A stretch of 64,000 bases of DNA from NCBI RefSeq assembly GCF_018131075.1, contig NZ_JAFCLS010000006.1, positions 186,001 to 250,000 of the forward strand, given 5' to 3'. Both the position numbers and the translations under genes were made by a program. Below are positions 43,873-52,908 of the stretch, piece after piece (positions within the stretch are counted from its first letter, which is position 1; every line of letters starts with the position of its first letter). This stretch comes from Bradyrhizobium sp. JYMT SZCCT0428. Lineage in GTDB: Bacteria > Pseudomonadota > Alphaproteobacteria > Rhizobiales > Xanthobacteraceae. A model generated the notes under the pieces. The model saw only the letters and a list, made by a program, of their open reading frames with translations, was not told where the DNA came from and did no database searches.

Positions 43873-45042
43873 TCAATGCGCGCTGAAGGTGAGGCCGGCG
43901 CGCTCGCTCAGGCGCTTGCGCAATGCCGGACCCATCAGCGCGCCCGGCGTCCAGATGCCACCCTCGCCCTGCACGTCGCGTACGAGACAGAGAGCGCTCT
44001 CGGCGATCATCTTGCTGGTCGAGCCGTAGCCCGGATCGCGGTCGCCCGTGATTACCGCTTCGACCCGTCCACCATCCGGCAGCTCGCCCAGGAACAGGAT
44101 GTCGTAGAGGCCCTTCTCGCGCGCTTCCCGGGTCGGGCCTGCGCCGGGTTTGAGACCGCCGGTCGCGACCAGGGAAATCATCGTGGCGAACGTCTCCGTC
44201 GTCACGCGGGCGAGTTCCCCAAATCCCGGCGCGACCATCATCTCGTCGTAAACGAAGTCCTTGCCATAGGGATGACCCAGCAGGAAATTCGTGCGGTGCA
44301 CGTTCTTGGTGTTGATCGGCGCCATGGGGAACGGCACGAGCAACACGTTCATGCGCGGGTCGAATTCGGGGACCAGGCCCGACGGCTGAGACGGCCCGGT
44401 GAATCCCGGCGTCAACGCGAAGGGATCGTTCAGCAGCCGGATCAGGGCCGGGTCGCGCGCGGCGGCGGCCAACGTCGCCCGAGCGCTCGCTGCGGTGCCG
44501 CCAGACATGCCGCCTCTCACGTTGCGCAGGCGGGCTTTGACCCGGCGCGCCGGGCGTCCGAATTTCTCGCGCGCCTTCTCCTGCAACGTGAGCACGCCGA
44601 GATCGAACGGGATGGAATCGAAGCCGCAGGAAAAGACGATGCGCGCCCCGGTCCGTTTCGCCTCTTCGTGATGGGCGTCGATCATGCGCCGCATCCAGGC
44701 AGGTTCGCCGCACAGATCAACGTACGCCGTGCCCGTGGCCGCGCAGGCCGCCACAAGCTCGGGACCGTGGAGCTGATAAGGCCCGACCGTCGTGATAATC
44801 ACGGCTGCACGCTCGCACATCGAACGTAGGCTGGCCGGCTCAGCGGCATCCGCCTTCACCAGAGGCAAACTGTCCGGTGCGCCGATGTCGGCACGCACCT
44901 TCTGGAGCTTGTCGGTCGAGCGTCCCGCAATCGCCCAGGACGGGGCATCGTCGCCGCGATAGGACGCCGCCAGATATTCGGCGATGAGACGGCCGGTGTA
45001 ACCCGTCGCACCATAGACGATGAGGTCGAAGTCCCGCTTCAC
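43873..45042 (-). CDS. Saccharopine-dehydrogenase-like / trans-acting enoyl reductase family oxidoreductase
   Basis: 389 aa. N-terminal Rossmann motif LIVYGATGYTGRLIAEYL, then AIAGRSTDKLQKVRAD, VITTVGPYQLHGPELVAAC in outline, YVDLCGEPAWMRRMID and IVFSCGFDSIPFDLG. These are hallmarks of the family that includes mycobacterial Rv2953-type enoyl reductases and eukaryotic SCCPDH. Probably an NADP-dependent reductase of lipid or polyketide intermediates; substrate unknown. GGAGGACCAACGTC before the ATG. Confidence 0.88.
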   Translation of the reverse strand: MKRDFDLIVYGATGYTGRLIAEYLAASYRGDDAPSWAIAGRSTDKLQKVRADIGAPDSLPLVKADAAEPASLRSMCERAAVIITTVGPYQLHGPELVAACAATGTAYVDLCGEPAWMRRMIDAHHEEAKRTGARIVFSCGFDSIPFDLGVLTLQEKAREKFGRPARRVKARLRNVRGGMSGGTAASARATLAAAARDPALIRLLNDPFALTPGFTGPSQPSGLVPEFDPRMNVLLVPFPMAPINTKNVHRTNFLLGHPYGKDFVYDEMMVAPGFGELARVTTETFATMISLVATGGLKPGAGPTREAREKGLYDILFLGELPDGGRVEAVITGDRDPGYGSTSKMIAESALCLVRDVQGEGGIWTPGALMGPALRKRLSERAGLTFSAH

Positions 45043-45369
45043 GACGTTGGTCCTCCTGGAGATCCGGGAGAGCTATCTTCTGATCCGTTTGCAATCGCAG
45101 GACACGAGGACGCTCAGCACGAGCAGCAAAACGTCCCATCGCGTTTGACGGAGGATACCACAGTTCCTGCCTTGGGGAGCGCAACGTCCGTTTGGGGGGC
45201 AATGTCGGAAGTTGGGCCGATAGGGGCCGATCAGGTCCGCCTTGGATCATTCGCGTCATTTTGACAGTCTGGCCACGACCACCGCTCTTCCCCTCGAAGC
45301 GGGCATCGCAACGGCGGCATCGGAAGGATAGGAAGTTCGCGGAGGTCAACGCCGTGATCGCGATGGATT
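45043..45369. other. Intergenic region, no convincing gene
   Basis: 327 bases upstream of the minus-strand oxidoreductase. A minus-strand frame contains FLSFRCRRCDARFEGK, which might be a remnant of a small zinc-ribbon protein but has no good start or continuation. Otherwise nothing seen. Confidence 0.4.
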
Positions 45370-46182
45370 TCACTCCGGCAGATTATTCACCTTGCGCACC
45401 CATGCACGGACGTCGGCGAGCACGTCGGGCAAGATCGCCCTGACGTCCTCCACGGTCATGCCGGCCTTGATCCGGGGATCGTAGAGCAGGTTGAGCAGGT
45501 ACTGGTCGTAGACGCCGAAATAACCCATCGACACATTGTCGTTGAACATGGTCCAGGGCACGGTCGGGGTGTCGTTGATCGGGCCGAGCGATTGCAGCAA
45601 TTCCTCATAGGCGCAATCGAAGAAGACAAAGTCGCCATTGTCGACGGTGAGGATCACGTCGGAATGCTCGATCTCGAACCTTTCGTTCTTGCGAAAGCCG
45701 CTCAGGCATTGCGGGTCGAGCGAGGAGCGAATCTCGCGCGCCCGTTCGCTGCCGTAGAAGGTTATGATGGTGCGGTTGAGGTCGCGGTCGCGCACCAGCT
45801 TGACCAGCACATTGGCATCGTCGTTGTTCGCGGCCATCGCGATATCCAGGTGCTGAACCCGTGCCGCGATGTCGGCGACGATCTTGGCGAGCTGGGCCTT
45901 GCGGTCGGCGCGGGTGCCGTCGGCGAACACCCGCACCGGCGCTTCGTATTTCCGGATGCGGTCGACGCGGCCGGCAAGGTGATACTCGGCGCCGAACGCG
46001 ACCTTGAAGAAGCCTTCGATGATCTCGCTGTCGGTGAATATCTTCTTCTGGGCGCGCTGACGCTGGGTGACGGAGGGATCCCCGGCCAACGCCGCGGCGG
46101 GCAGCAACACTTCGCCGAGGGCTACGGCAGCCAGAGCGGCTGCGAGCATTCGCGGGAATCGAGGCCGGCCAATTGCGCTCAT
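45370..46182 (-). CDS. DUF2927 family exported protein
   Basis: 270 aa from the ATG at 46182, with a signal peptide (LAAALAAVALGEVLLPAAAL). Conserved landmarks: FFKVAFGAEYHLAGRVDRIR, KYEAPVRVFADG, and near the C-terminus GPINDTPTVPWTMFNDNVSM, GVYDQYLLNLLYDPRI and KAGMT. This matches DUF2927; function unknown. The longer TTG start at 46203 is less likely. Located in the periplasm by inference. Confidence 0.82.
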   Translation of the reverse strand: MSAIGRPRFPRMLAAALAAVALGEVLLPAAALAGDPSVTQRQRAQKKIFTDSEIIEGFFKVAFGAEYHLAGRVDRIRKYEAPVRVFADGTRADRKAQLAKIVADIAARVQHLDIAMAANNDDANVLVKLVRDRDLNRTIITFYGSERAREIRSSLDPQCLSGFRKNERFEIEHSDVILTVDNGDFVFFDCAYEELLQSLGPINDTPTVPWTMFNDNVSMGYFGVYDQYLLNLLYDPRIKAGMTVEDVRAILPDVLADVRAWVRKVNNLPE

Positions 46183-46312
46183 TATGGCGCGACGCTGCCG
46201 CAATCGGCGCGTGCGCGCAAGACTTGTTCACGCCTGGCGAGGCTGGTTCAGGTCAACAAGTCTTGTTCGCGCGTCAAGGCAGACGCCGCCGGTTCCCTGA
46301 CGCTGGATGCGG

Positions 46313-46894
46313 CTAGTTCTTGACGATCACCGTGGTGCCGACCGAGACGCGGCTATAGAGATCGGTCACATCGTCATTGGTCATGCGGAAGCAGCCGGAC
46401 GATACCGCCTGTCCGATGGTCTCGGGCTCGTTCGATCCGTGGATGCGGTACAGCGTCGATCCCAGATACATCGCGCGGGCGCCGAGCGGATTGTCGATGC
46501 CGCCTTTCATGTGCCGCGGCAGATCGGGCCGCCGCGCCAGCATCTGCGACGGCGGGGTCCAGCTCGGCCATTCCTTCTTCGCCGTGATGCGGTGGGTTCC
46601 GCTCCAGCGGAAGCCGTCGCGGCCGACGCCGATGCCGTATTGCAGCGCCTGGCCGTTGCCGGTCACGAGATACAGCCGGCGCTCGGCGGTGTTGATGTAG
46701 ATCGTACCCGGGGCATAGTTGCCCGCAAAGTTCACGGTCTGCCGCCTGATCGGGCTCGATCCGCCGCGGAAGTCCGGGCCGCCGCCAAAGATGCCGCGCG
46801 AGTCGAAGAAGCCCCCGAAGTCCTGGGCTTGCGCCTGGCCGACACCGGCCAGCACCGTCAACGCCGCAAATAACAAAGTCAAAACCCGGGTCAT
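46313..46894 (-). CDS. L,D-transpeptidase (YkuD domain)
   Basis: 193 aa. Signal peptide MTRVLTLLFAALTVLAGVG to AQAQ; YkuD domain with substrate strand YAPGTIYINTAERRLYLVTG and the catalytic motif RIHGSNEPETIGQAVSSGCF followed by RM (His and Cys of the HG...SxGCxR pattern). Cross-links peptidoglycan or attaches lipoproteins to it in the periplasm. The ATG at 46894 has GAGGAAG upstream. Confidence 0.94.
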   Translation of the reverse strand: MTRVLTLLFAALTVLAGVGQAQAQDFGGFFDSRGIFGGGPDFRGGSSPIRRQTVNFAGNYAPGTIYINTAERRLYLVTGNGQALQYGIGVGRDGFRWSGTHRITAKKEWPSWTPPSQMLARRPDLPRHMKGGIDNPLGARAMYLGSTLYRIHGSNEPETIGQAVSSGCFRMTNDDVTDLYSRVSVGTTVIVKN

Positions 46895-47116
46895 TTTTCT
46901 TCCTCGTGAAAAATCAGAATATGCAGCGAGACAGGCCATAACTGCCGCGGTTTCGCAAGCAAAGAGCCCGTGAGCGCGCCATTTTCGGACGCGGCGGTTA
47001 AAAAAGGCAACACATCGGAGGCGATGGCTGCATTGTCGGCTAAACCTTTGACGAAACGGGTGAACAATGATTGATCTTGGGCCGTCTTGAGATCAATCGC
47101 GAACGGGGGCGAGACC

Positions 47117-48661
47117 ATGAACGGTGCGGAAAGTCTGGTGCGGACATTGGTCGCGGGCGGCGTCGACGTCTGCTTCACCAACCCCGGCACCTCGGAGATG
47201 CATTTTGTCGCCGCGCTGGACAAGGTCCCGGGCATGCGTTGCGTGCTCGGCCTGTTCGAAGGCGTGGTGACGGGGGCGGCCGACGGCTATTTCCGCATGA
47301 AGGGCACCCCGGCCTCGACGCTGCTGCATCTCGGCCCCGGGCTCGCCAATGGTCTTGCCAATCTGCACAACGCCAAGAAGGCCAATTCCGGCGTCGTCAA
47401 CATCGTCGGCCAGCATGCCACCTACCACATCGAATACAATGCGCCGCTGACCTCCGACATCGAGGGCCTGGCACGGCCGATGTCGTCCTGGGTTCGGACT
47501 TCGCCGGACGCGAAATCGGTCGCCCGTGACGGCGCTGCCGCCATCGCCGCGGCGAGCGGGGCGCCGCCGCAGATCGCAACCTTGATCCTGCCGGCCGACA
47601 CCGCCTGGAACGAAGCCGACGGCGTGGCCGAAGTCCCGGTGGAATCGCAGCGTCAGAGCTACTCCCCGCAGGCCGTCGAGAAGGCGGCAAAGGTGCTGCG
47701 CGGAGGCGAACAGACCTTGCTGTTGATGACCGGCAGCGCGGTGACGGAGAAGGGGCTGGCGCTGGCCGCGCAAATCGCCGGCAAGACCGGCTGCAGGGTG
47801 ATGGGCCCGCTGGCCAGTCCGCGAATGGCGCGCGGCCGCGGGCGGTTTTCGATCGATCGGGTGCCTTACGTGATCGAAGCGGCGCAAGCGGCGCTGAAGG
47901 GTTTTCGGCACATCGTGCTGGTCGAAGCCAACGATCCCGTGGCGTTTTTCGCCTATCCGAACAAGCCCAGCCTGCTCAAGCCTGAGGGGTGCGAGGTCCA
48001 TCGCATGACTTCGAGCGGCGAGAATTCGGTCGCGGCGCTGGAGGCGCTGGCGTCCGCGCTGGGCGCCAAGCCGGCGGACGTGAAGCCGCAGACCCATGTC
48101 GAACTCGTCAAGCCGACCGGCGCCCTGAACCATGCCTCGATTGCCCAGGCGATCGCCATGGCTATTCCGGAAAATGCTATCGTCGTCGACGAATCCGTCA
48201 CCACAGGGCGAGCATTCTTTCCGGTGATGGCGGCCGGCGCCCCGCACGACTGGATCCAGAATCTGGGCGGCTCGATCGGATATTCCACGCCGGTCGCGAC
48301 CGGCGCCGCGATCGCCTGCCCGGACCGCAAGGTGATCTGCATGGTCGGCGACGGCAGCGCGATGTATACGCTGCAATCGCTGTGGACCCAGGCGCGCGAA
48401 GGCCTCAACGTCGTCACGATCGTGTTCGCTAATCGCATCTACCAGATATTGCGTGGCGAATTCGACGGCGTCGGCGCCGGCGAGCCGGGACAGCGTGCGC
48501 TCGACATGCTCAAGATCGACCGCCCGACCATCGACTTCGTCGGGCTCTCCAAGGGCATGGGCGTGCCAGCCCGTGCGGTCGACAATGTCGACGATTTCGT
48601 CAAGGCGCTGGCGGAAGCCGTCGCCGAGCCGGGGCCGCGGTTGATCGAAGTGCAGATGTGA
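47117..48661 (+). CDS. Acetolactate-synthase-like ThDP enzyme
   Basis: 514 aa from the ATG at 47117 (GGGGGCGAG upstream). CFTNPGTSEMHFVAALDKVP, LGLFEGVVTGAADGYFRMKG with the cofactor-activating Glu, LLHLGPGLANGLANLHNAKK, and the ThDP motif MVGDGSAMYTLQSLW to VFANRIYQ. Overall resembles the acetolactate synthase/benzoylformate decarboxylase branch; no small regulatory subunit is adjacent and the normal ilvB context is absent, so a catabolic 2-oxo acid decarboxylase or carboligase is more likely. Third ThDP enzyme of the window. Confidence 0.85.
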   Translation: MNGAESLVRTLVAGGVDVCFTNPGTSEMHFVAALDKVPGMRCVLGLFEGVVTGAADGYFRMKGTPASTLLHLGPGLANGLANLHNAKKANSGVVNIVGQHATYHIEYNAPLTSDIEGLARPMSSWVRTSPDAKSVARDGAAAIAAASGAPPQIATLILPADTAWNEADGVAEVPVESQRQSYSPQAVEKAAKVLRGGEQTLLLMTGSAVTEKGLALAAQIAGKTGCRVMGPLASPRMARGRGRFSIDRVPYVIEAAQAALKGFRHIVLVEANDPVAFFAYPNKPSLLKPEGCEVHRMTSSGENSVAALEALASALGAKPADVKPQTHVELVKPTGALNHASIAQAIAMAIPENAIVVDESVTTGRAFFPVMAAGAPHDWIQNLGGSIGYSTPVATGAAIACPDRKVICMVGDGSAMYTLQSLWTQAREGLNVVTIVFANRIYQILRGEFDGVGAGEPGQRALDMLKIDRPTIDFVGLSKGMGVPARAVDNVDDFVKALAEAVAEPGPRLIEVQM

Positions 48662-48706
48662 CGGCTTCCAAAGCCGTCATTCGAATGACGGAAGGTCGGA
48701 GGCGAC

Positions 48707-49222
48707 ATGCAGACCGAGCTGAACAAGGTCGTCACGGCGCTATCGGAGTTTTACGCGCACGAGACGTTCCTGCTCGAAAAGGACGTCGGCGAGCGCCCGC
48801 TGACGCACCGGCTGGCGGTGCATCTTGAACATCAGTTTGCCGGCTGGCAGGTCGATTGCGACTACGACCGGCTCGGCGAGCGGACGCTGCGGCTGCCGCA
48901 CGGTTCGATCATCTCGACCGACGACCATCTCGGCAAATCGATCTACCCCGATATCGTCGTGCATCAGCGCGAGATCCCCAACAATCTGCTCACGATCGAG
49001 GTCCGGAAATCCGCCAATCACCAGCCGCTGGAACACGACCAGCACAAGCTGCGGGCGCTGACCGATCCGCATCTGTGGTTCGCCTACTGGATCGGCGTGT
49101 TCGTGACGCTCGGCAAGAAGCAGGTCGCGATGTCGGAGGTCTATACCGGTGGCGTGATCGACCCGGCTTTGTCGGTCTGGTTCGCCGAACGGTTAAAGGA
49201 TACAGGCTTAAGTGCAGGCTGA
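48707..49222 (+). CDS. PD-(D/E)XK-nuclease-like protein, unknown function
   Basis: 171 aa. Core motif: SIYPDIVVHQREIPNNLLTI followed by EVRKSAN, then LEHDQHKLRALTDPHLWFAY. PD...(D/E)xK with preceding helix and the D-x-x-K-L-R-A-L-T stretch is a known pattern of stand-alone restriction-nuclease-fold proteins. The Lys of E-x-K is shifted or replaced (E-V-R-K), so activity is uncertain. No methyltransferase or toxin-antitoxin partner is next to it. GGAGGCGAC precedes the ATG. Confidence 0.65.
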   Translation: MQTELNKVVTALSEFYAHETFLLEKDVGERPLTHRLAVHLEHQFAGWQVDCDYDRLGERTLRLPHGSIISTDDHLGKSIYPDIVVHQREIPNNLLTIEVRKSANHQPLEHDQHKLRALTDPHLWFAYWIGVFVTLGKKQVAMSEVYTGGVIDPALSVWFAERLKDTGLSAG

Positions 49223-49250
49223 GGCCTGCGAGGAGAGAGGGAAGTCATTC

Positions 49251-50555
49251 ATGAATCTCAAACGCACGATCCTGACGATCGCCTTTGCCGCGGCAGCTTC
49301 GCAGGCCTTTGGGCAGGCCGCGCCCGCGCCGGCGGTGGAAGCCATCCTCGCCAATCCCAAGGTCGCCAAGACGCTTGAGGACATCAAGGCCGACGATGCG
49401 CGAACCCTCGACGAGCAAAAGCGCATCACCGAAATTCCGGCGCCGCCCTACAAGGAAAAGATCCGCGCCGATTTTTATCAGAAGCGGATGCAGGAGCTCG
49501 GCTTCAAGGATGCCGCGATCGACAGCGAGGGCAACGTCATCGCGCTGCGCAAGGGGACGGGCGGCGGCCGTCCGAAACTCGTGGTGTCGGCGCATCTCGA
49601 CACGGTATTCCCCGAAGGCACCGACGTCACGGTAAAGGAAAAGGACGGCACCCTTGTCGCGCCCGGCATCGGCGACGATTCCCGAGGGCTGGCGGCGCTG
49701 CTGTCGCTGATCAAGGCGATGAACGCCAACGAGATCGCGACGGTCGGCGACATCATGTTCGTCGGCACCGTCGGCGAGGAGGAACTCGGCAATCTGCGCG
49801 GCGTCAAGGCGCTGTTCCGCGATCACAAGGACATCGACGGCTTCATTTCGATCGACGGGCTCGGCATCACCCGCGTCGTCAACCAGGCGACCGGCAGCCA
49901 TCGCTACGAGTTCATCTTCAGGGGCCCCGGCGGCCACTCGTTCCAGGAATTCGGCCTGCCGAGCGCGATCCACGCCATGGGCCGCGCGATCGCCAAGATC
50001 TCCGAGCTGCAGCCGCCGTCCGATCCCAAGACCACCTTCACGGTCGGCACCGTTGTCGGCGGCACCTCGGTCAACGCCATCGCGGCCGAAGCGCGGATGG
50101 CGGTCGACATGCGCTCGAATTCGACCGAGGAACTGCTCAAGCTCGAGGCGCGCCTGCTCGATCTGGTCAAGGAGGCGGTGGCGGATGAAAACGCACGCTG
50201 GAAGTCCGACAAGCTTAACGTCGAGGCCAAGATGATCGGCGACCGGCCCGCCGGAATCGTGCCGATGGATTCCCCGATCGTTCAGGCGACGCAACGCGCG
50301 GTCGCCGCCGTCACCCGCGCGCCGCGCGTGACCTTTGCGGGCTCCTCGACCGACTCCAACATCGCGATGTCGCTCGGCATTCCCGCCGTCACCATCGGCG
50401 GCGGCGGCGAGGGCGGCAACTGGCACTCGCGCAACGAATGGTTCAAGCCGACGGATGCGTATTTCGGCCCGCAAAACGCGCTGCTGACGGTTCTGATGCT
50501 GACGGGGCTGGATGGCGTGACCAAGCCGGCGCTGGTGGTGAGGCAGGGGAAGTAG
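49251..50555 (+). CDS. M20 family metallopeptidase, exported
   Basis: 434 aa. Signal peptide ([19 protein letters not shown]). Metal ligands: His and Asp in [12 protein letters not shown], Asp in [13 protein letters not shown], Glu pair in [14 protein letters not shown], Asp in FISIDGLG, and final His in [10 protein letters not shown]. Dimerisation (lid) domain around [21 protein letters not shown] Zn/Co-dependent aminoacyl or peptidase acting in the periplasm. Ribosome site AGGAGAGAGGG. Confidence 0.92.
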   Translation: MNLKRTILTIAFAAAASQAFGQAAPAPAVEAILANPKVAKTLEDIKADDARTLDEQKRITEIPAPPYKEKIRADFYQKRMQELGFKDAAIDSEGNVIALRKGTGGGRPKLVVSAHLDTVFPEGTDVTVKEKDGTLVAPGIGDDSRGLAALLSLIKAMNANEIATVGDIMFVGTVGEEELGNLRGVKALFRDHKDIDGFISIDGLGITRVVNQATGSHRYEFIFRGPGGHSFQEFGLPSAIHAMGRAIAKISELQPPSDPKTTFTVGTVVGGTSVNAIAAEARMAVDMRSNSTEELLKLEARLLDLVKEAVADENARWKSDKLNVEAKMIGDRPAGIVPMDSPIVQATQRAVAAVTRAPRVTFAGSSTDSNIAMSLGIPAVTIGGGGEGGNWHSRNEWFKPTDAYFGPQNALLTVLMLTGLDGVTKPALVVRQGK

Positions 50556-50559
50556 GGTC

Positions 50560-50686
50560 GTCCGTCATGGCCGGGCATAGCCGTCAGAAGGACGGCGTCG
50601 CTTCCGCTCGCCTATGCCCGGCCATCCACGTCTTACTTTAGCTGAAGCTAAGACGTGGATGCCCAGCACGAGGCCGGGCATGACGA
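50560..50686. repeat. Interspersed palindromic repeat (GGCCGGGCATAG type) between convergent genes
   Basis: Outer arms CGTCATGGCCGGGCAT / GGCCGGGCATGACG and an inner hairpin CCACGTCTTA / TAAGACGTGG centred near 50641. Lies between the M20 peptidase and the histidine kinase, which converge here. Confidence 0.85.
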
Positions 50687-50696
50687 GCAATGTGGG

Positions 50697-51740
50697 CTAC
50701 GCCCCGATCACCGGGAACGACAATTCGCAGTCGAGCCCCTCGGGCTTCCACTGCCGCGTGATCCGGCCGCTGAGGGTGCGGACCATGCCGTCGATGGCGT
50801 CGACGCCAAATCCTTTCCGCATCGGCTCGGCAATCCGGGGACCGCCGGATTCCGTCCAGCGCAGCTGCAGGCTGTCAGCCTCATCGATCTGCCAGTGGAT
50901 GTCGATCTTGCCTGCGGGGCCCGACAGCGAGCCGTATTTGGCGGCATTGGTCGCGAGTTCGTGGATGGCCACCGCGATGGCCTGCGCGAGCGAGGCGGGA
51001 AGCCGGACGTCGGTCCCGGTCATGCTGACCCTCGTCGAGCCATAGGGCTTCAGTTCTTCATGAATGATGGTCTGGATGCTGGCGCCGGTCCAGCGCGACA
51101 CCGAGAACAGCCGTTGCACATTTGCAAGCGCGCTCAAGCGCCCCTGGAATGCGGCCTGAAACTCTTCGGCGCTGTCGGCCTTGGTCAGCCGCAGCATGGC
51201 CTGGATCACGGCGAGCAGATTGTTCGAGCGATGATCGACTTCGCCGGTCAGCAGCATCATGCGCTCTTCGGCCTGCTTGCGGGTGGTGATGTCGACCAGC
51301 ATGTTGACAGCGCCGAGCAGCCGGCCGGTCTCGTCGCGCAGCGGTGTCGGGTAGGGCATGAAGCATATGCGCGAGCCATCGGGCCGTTCGGCGATCGCCT
51401 CGACGTCCCGCACCGGGCGGTTTTCCTTGAGCGCAATCGCCATCGGACAGTCTTCGTGGCGCAGCGGCGTGCCGTCCGGCCAGAACAGCTTCCAGGTCAC
51501 GCACCACATCTCGCCGATCTTCGGCGTGCGGCCGGCGAACTCGATGCAGGCCTGGTTGAAGAACGTGATCCGGCCTTCGGCATCTGTCGTGTAGATGGCG
51601 GCGGGCAACGCCTGCAGTAGATCTCGGAACTGCTTCTCTTGCGACTCGGTGTCGTCGGCTGCGGCGGTGTTCCTGATGGCATGCCGGGCCAGGATGTTTT
51701 CGAGATCGGCTGCTTCGGAATGCCTGAACAAATTCAACAT
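50697..51740 (-). CDS. PAS-HWE/HRXXN sensor histidine kinase
   Basis: 347 aa. Residues about 40-155: PAS plus PAC (YTTDAEGRITFFNQACIEFA, GAVNMLVDITTRKQAEER). Phospho-accepting His170 in EVDHRSNNLLAVIQ, which fits the HRxxN signature; ATPase with HELATNAAKYGSLSG and the W-x-E motif LRWTESGGP. HRXXN kinases feed the PhyR/EcfG general stress response in alphaproteobacteria. No receiver domain or partner regulator adjoins; the neighbours on the other side are small genes with EcfG-type promoters. Cytoplasmic. The ATG at 51740 has GGGGAGAAG upstream. Confidence 0.9.
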   Translation of the reverse strand: MLNLFRHSEAADLENILARHAIRNTAAADDTESQEKQFRDLLQALPAAIYTTDAEGRITFFNQACIEFAGRTPKIGEMWCVTWKLFWPDGTPLRHEDCPMAIALKENRPVRDVEAIAERPDGSRICFMPYPTPLRDETGRLLGAVNMLVDITTRKQAEERMMLLTGEVDHRSNNLLAVIQAMLRLTKADSAEEFQAAFQGRLSALANVQRLFSVSRWTGASIQTIIHEELKPYGSTRVSMTGTDVRLPASLAQAIAVAIHELATNAAKYGSLSGPAGKIDIHWQIDEADSLQLRWTESGGPRIAEPMRKGFGVDAIDGMVRTLSGRITRQWKPEGLDCELSFPVIGA

Positions 51741-51924
51741 AATACTTCTCCCCGCCCGCACGACGCTAATTCGTCACAAAGGCAAACGTTCCCGGGGGCG
51801 GCGAAATATGGCCTTTTGCCGTCGGGGCCGGCCGGCGGGCCGCCAATTGGACAAATTGTCAGCAAATTGCGGTCAAAGCCGGATTCGAATGTTCCACCAG
51901 TCAGGACGCGTAAGGGGAACTTTC

Positions 51925-52104
51925 ATGGCGTACAGGATCGTGGCGGAACGGGAAAACGAGACCGTCCGGATGGACAGGATGAGTTCGCTGATGGCACTCG
52001 CCAAGGCGCGGGTGTGGGCCAGCGAAGGCTGGGACGTTACCATCATCGTCAGAGACGAGGATGAGCTGGCACCCGCGAAGACGGAGCGTCTGTTGCTGGT
52101 GTAA
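51925..52104 (+). CDS. 59-aa protein of unknown function
   Basis: MAYRIVAERENETVRMDRM followed by SSLMALAKARVWASEGWDV and a C-terminal strand TERLLLV. AAGGGGAACTTTC provides a ribosome site. Predicted beta-alpha-beta soluble microprotein, divergent from the histidine kinase across 184 bases and ending at a strong terminator, so it is an independent unit. No EcfG-like promoter seen upstream. Confidence 0.75.
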   Translation: MAYRIVAERENETVRMDRMSSLMALAKARVWASEGWDVTIIVRDEDELAPAKTERLLLV

Positions 52105-52134
52105 TGGTCTTCGCCGACGGCGCGAAGCCCTCAG

Positions 52135-52162
52135 AAGGCCGCCCGGGGGGCGGCCTTTTTTT
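52135..52162 (+). terminator. Rho-independent terminator
   Basis: 9-bp stem AAGGCCGCC / GGCGGCCTT with 5-base loop, followed by seven T. Ends the 59-aa gene. Confidence 0.92.
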
Positions 52163-52246
52163 GTGACCTGCTCGGGGGCGCCGGCCTTGGTCTTGGCCAC
52201 CCTTCAAGCCGGCGATCAATGGTCGATCGTGTGATCTCGGAATGAT

Positions 52247-52271
52247 GGAACCGGGAACCTCCGCTGGCGTT
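52247..52271 (+). promoter_or_regulatory. EcfG-type stress promoter (perfect), before the 46-aa gene
   Basis: GGAAC at 52247-52251, 16-base spacer, CGTT at 52268-52271. This is exactly the GGAAC-N16-CGTT consensus of the alphaproteobacterial general stress sigma factor. The -10 element ends 32 bases before the ATG at 52304. Confidence 0.7.
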
Positions 52272-52303
52272 ATCAGCGCGGGCAGGCTCTGTGGAGATGC
52301 GCC

Positions 52304-52444
52304 ATGCACTGGCGATTAGAAACCGCGGATGCCGACGCGATGCGCGGCACCGGCGAGGACAACCTTCTCTACGCAACCGGATGGACCATCAGCGGGCTCG
52401 CGACTTTGGGCACCATCGTCGCGGTCTGGGTATTCGGGATCTGA
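52304..52444 (+). CDS. 46-aa membrane microprotein, likely stress-induced
   Basis: MHWRLETADADAMRGTGED then a single membrane helix (WTISGLATLGTIVAVWVFGI) at the very C-terminus. GGAG 7 bases before the ATG and a perfect EcfG-type promoter 32 bases upstream. Tail-anchored topology: cytoplasmic N-terminus, helix in the inner membrane. Function unknown. Confidence 0.72.
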   Translation: MHWRLETADADAMRGTGEDNLLYATGWTISGLATLGTIVAVWVFGI

Positions 52445-52623
52445 TTCCGCGATTGCTCGCGCGACTGCTTGTCGCCGGTACGCGCAGGCCTGCGCCTGCG
52501 CCCGTTCACCAGCCGATCGGGTGCGACCCACACCGCAAAGATTCTTGGCTCCGCCCGAATTGTTAACTTGATATTTGTTCTTTGTTTGTTCTCTATAGGC
52601 TCCAACCCCCGGTGAGGTGAGCC

Positions 52624-52908
52624 ATGGACAACAGGTTGAACGAAATCCGCAGGAAAATCAGGTTCTTGCGCTCTCAAATGCTGGATTCCGAGAGTACCAT
52701 CCGCCAACACATCAACCGCGACGAAGACTGCGCCGAGGCCTCGATGCAGCTGATGGCCATGCGCGTCGTGATGCTCGGGCTGATCAGCGAGCGGAACAGG
52801 CTCGGCGGCGAAGAACGCCTGCTCGATGTCGATGAGCGGCTGAAAGCGGATTGCCGCGCCGCCGGCCGTGGGCCTTTGAAGGGCACGCGCGGCCGCCGTG
52901 TGCGATGA
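52624..52908 (+). CDS. 94-aa helical protein, unknown function
   Basis: MDNRLNEIRRKIRFLRSQML then EDCAEASMQLMAMRVVMLGL and a basic C-terminus (GPLKGTRGRRVR). Mostly alpha-helical with heptad-like spacing in the first 30 residues. GTGAGGTGAGCC serves as ribosome site. Overlaps the next gene by 11 bases. AT-rich sequence at about 52560-52610 probably holds its promoter. Confidence 0.75.
   Translation: MDNRLNEIRRKIRFLRSQMLDSESTIRQHINRDEDCAEASMQLMAMRVVMLGLISERNRLGGEERLLDVDERLKADCRAAGRGPLKGTRGRRVR

Noticed and set aside
52254..52280. Second GGAAC within the 52247 promoter as an alternative -35
   Set aside because: Spacing from this GGAAC to CGTT is too short; only the first GGAAC gives N16.
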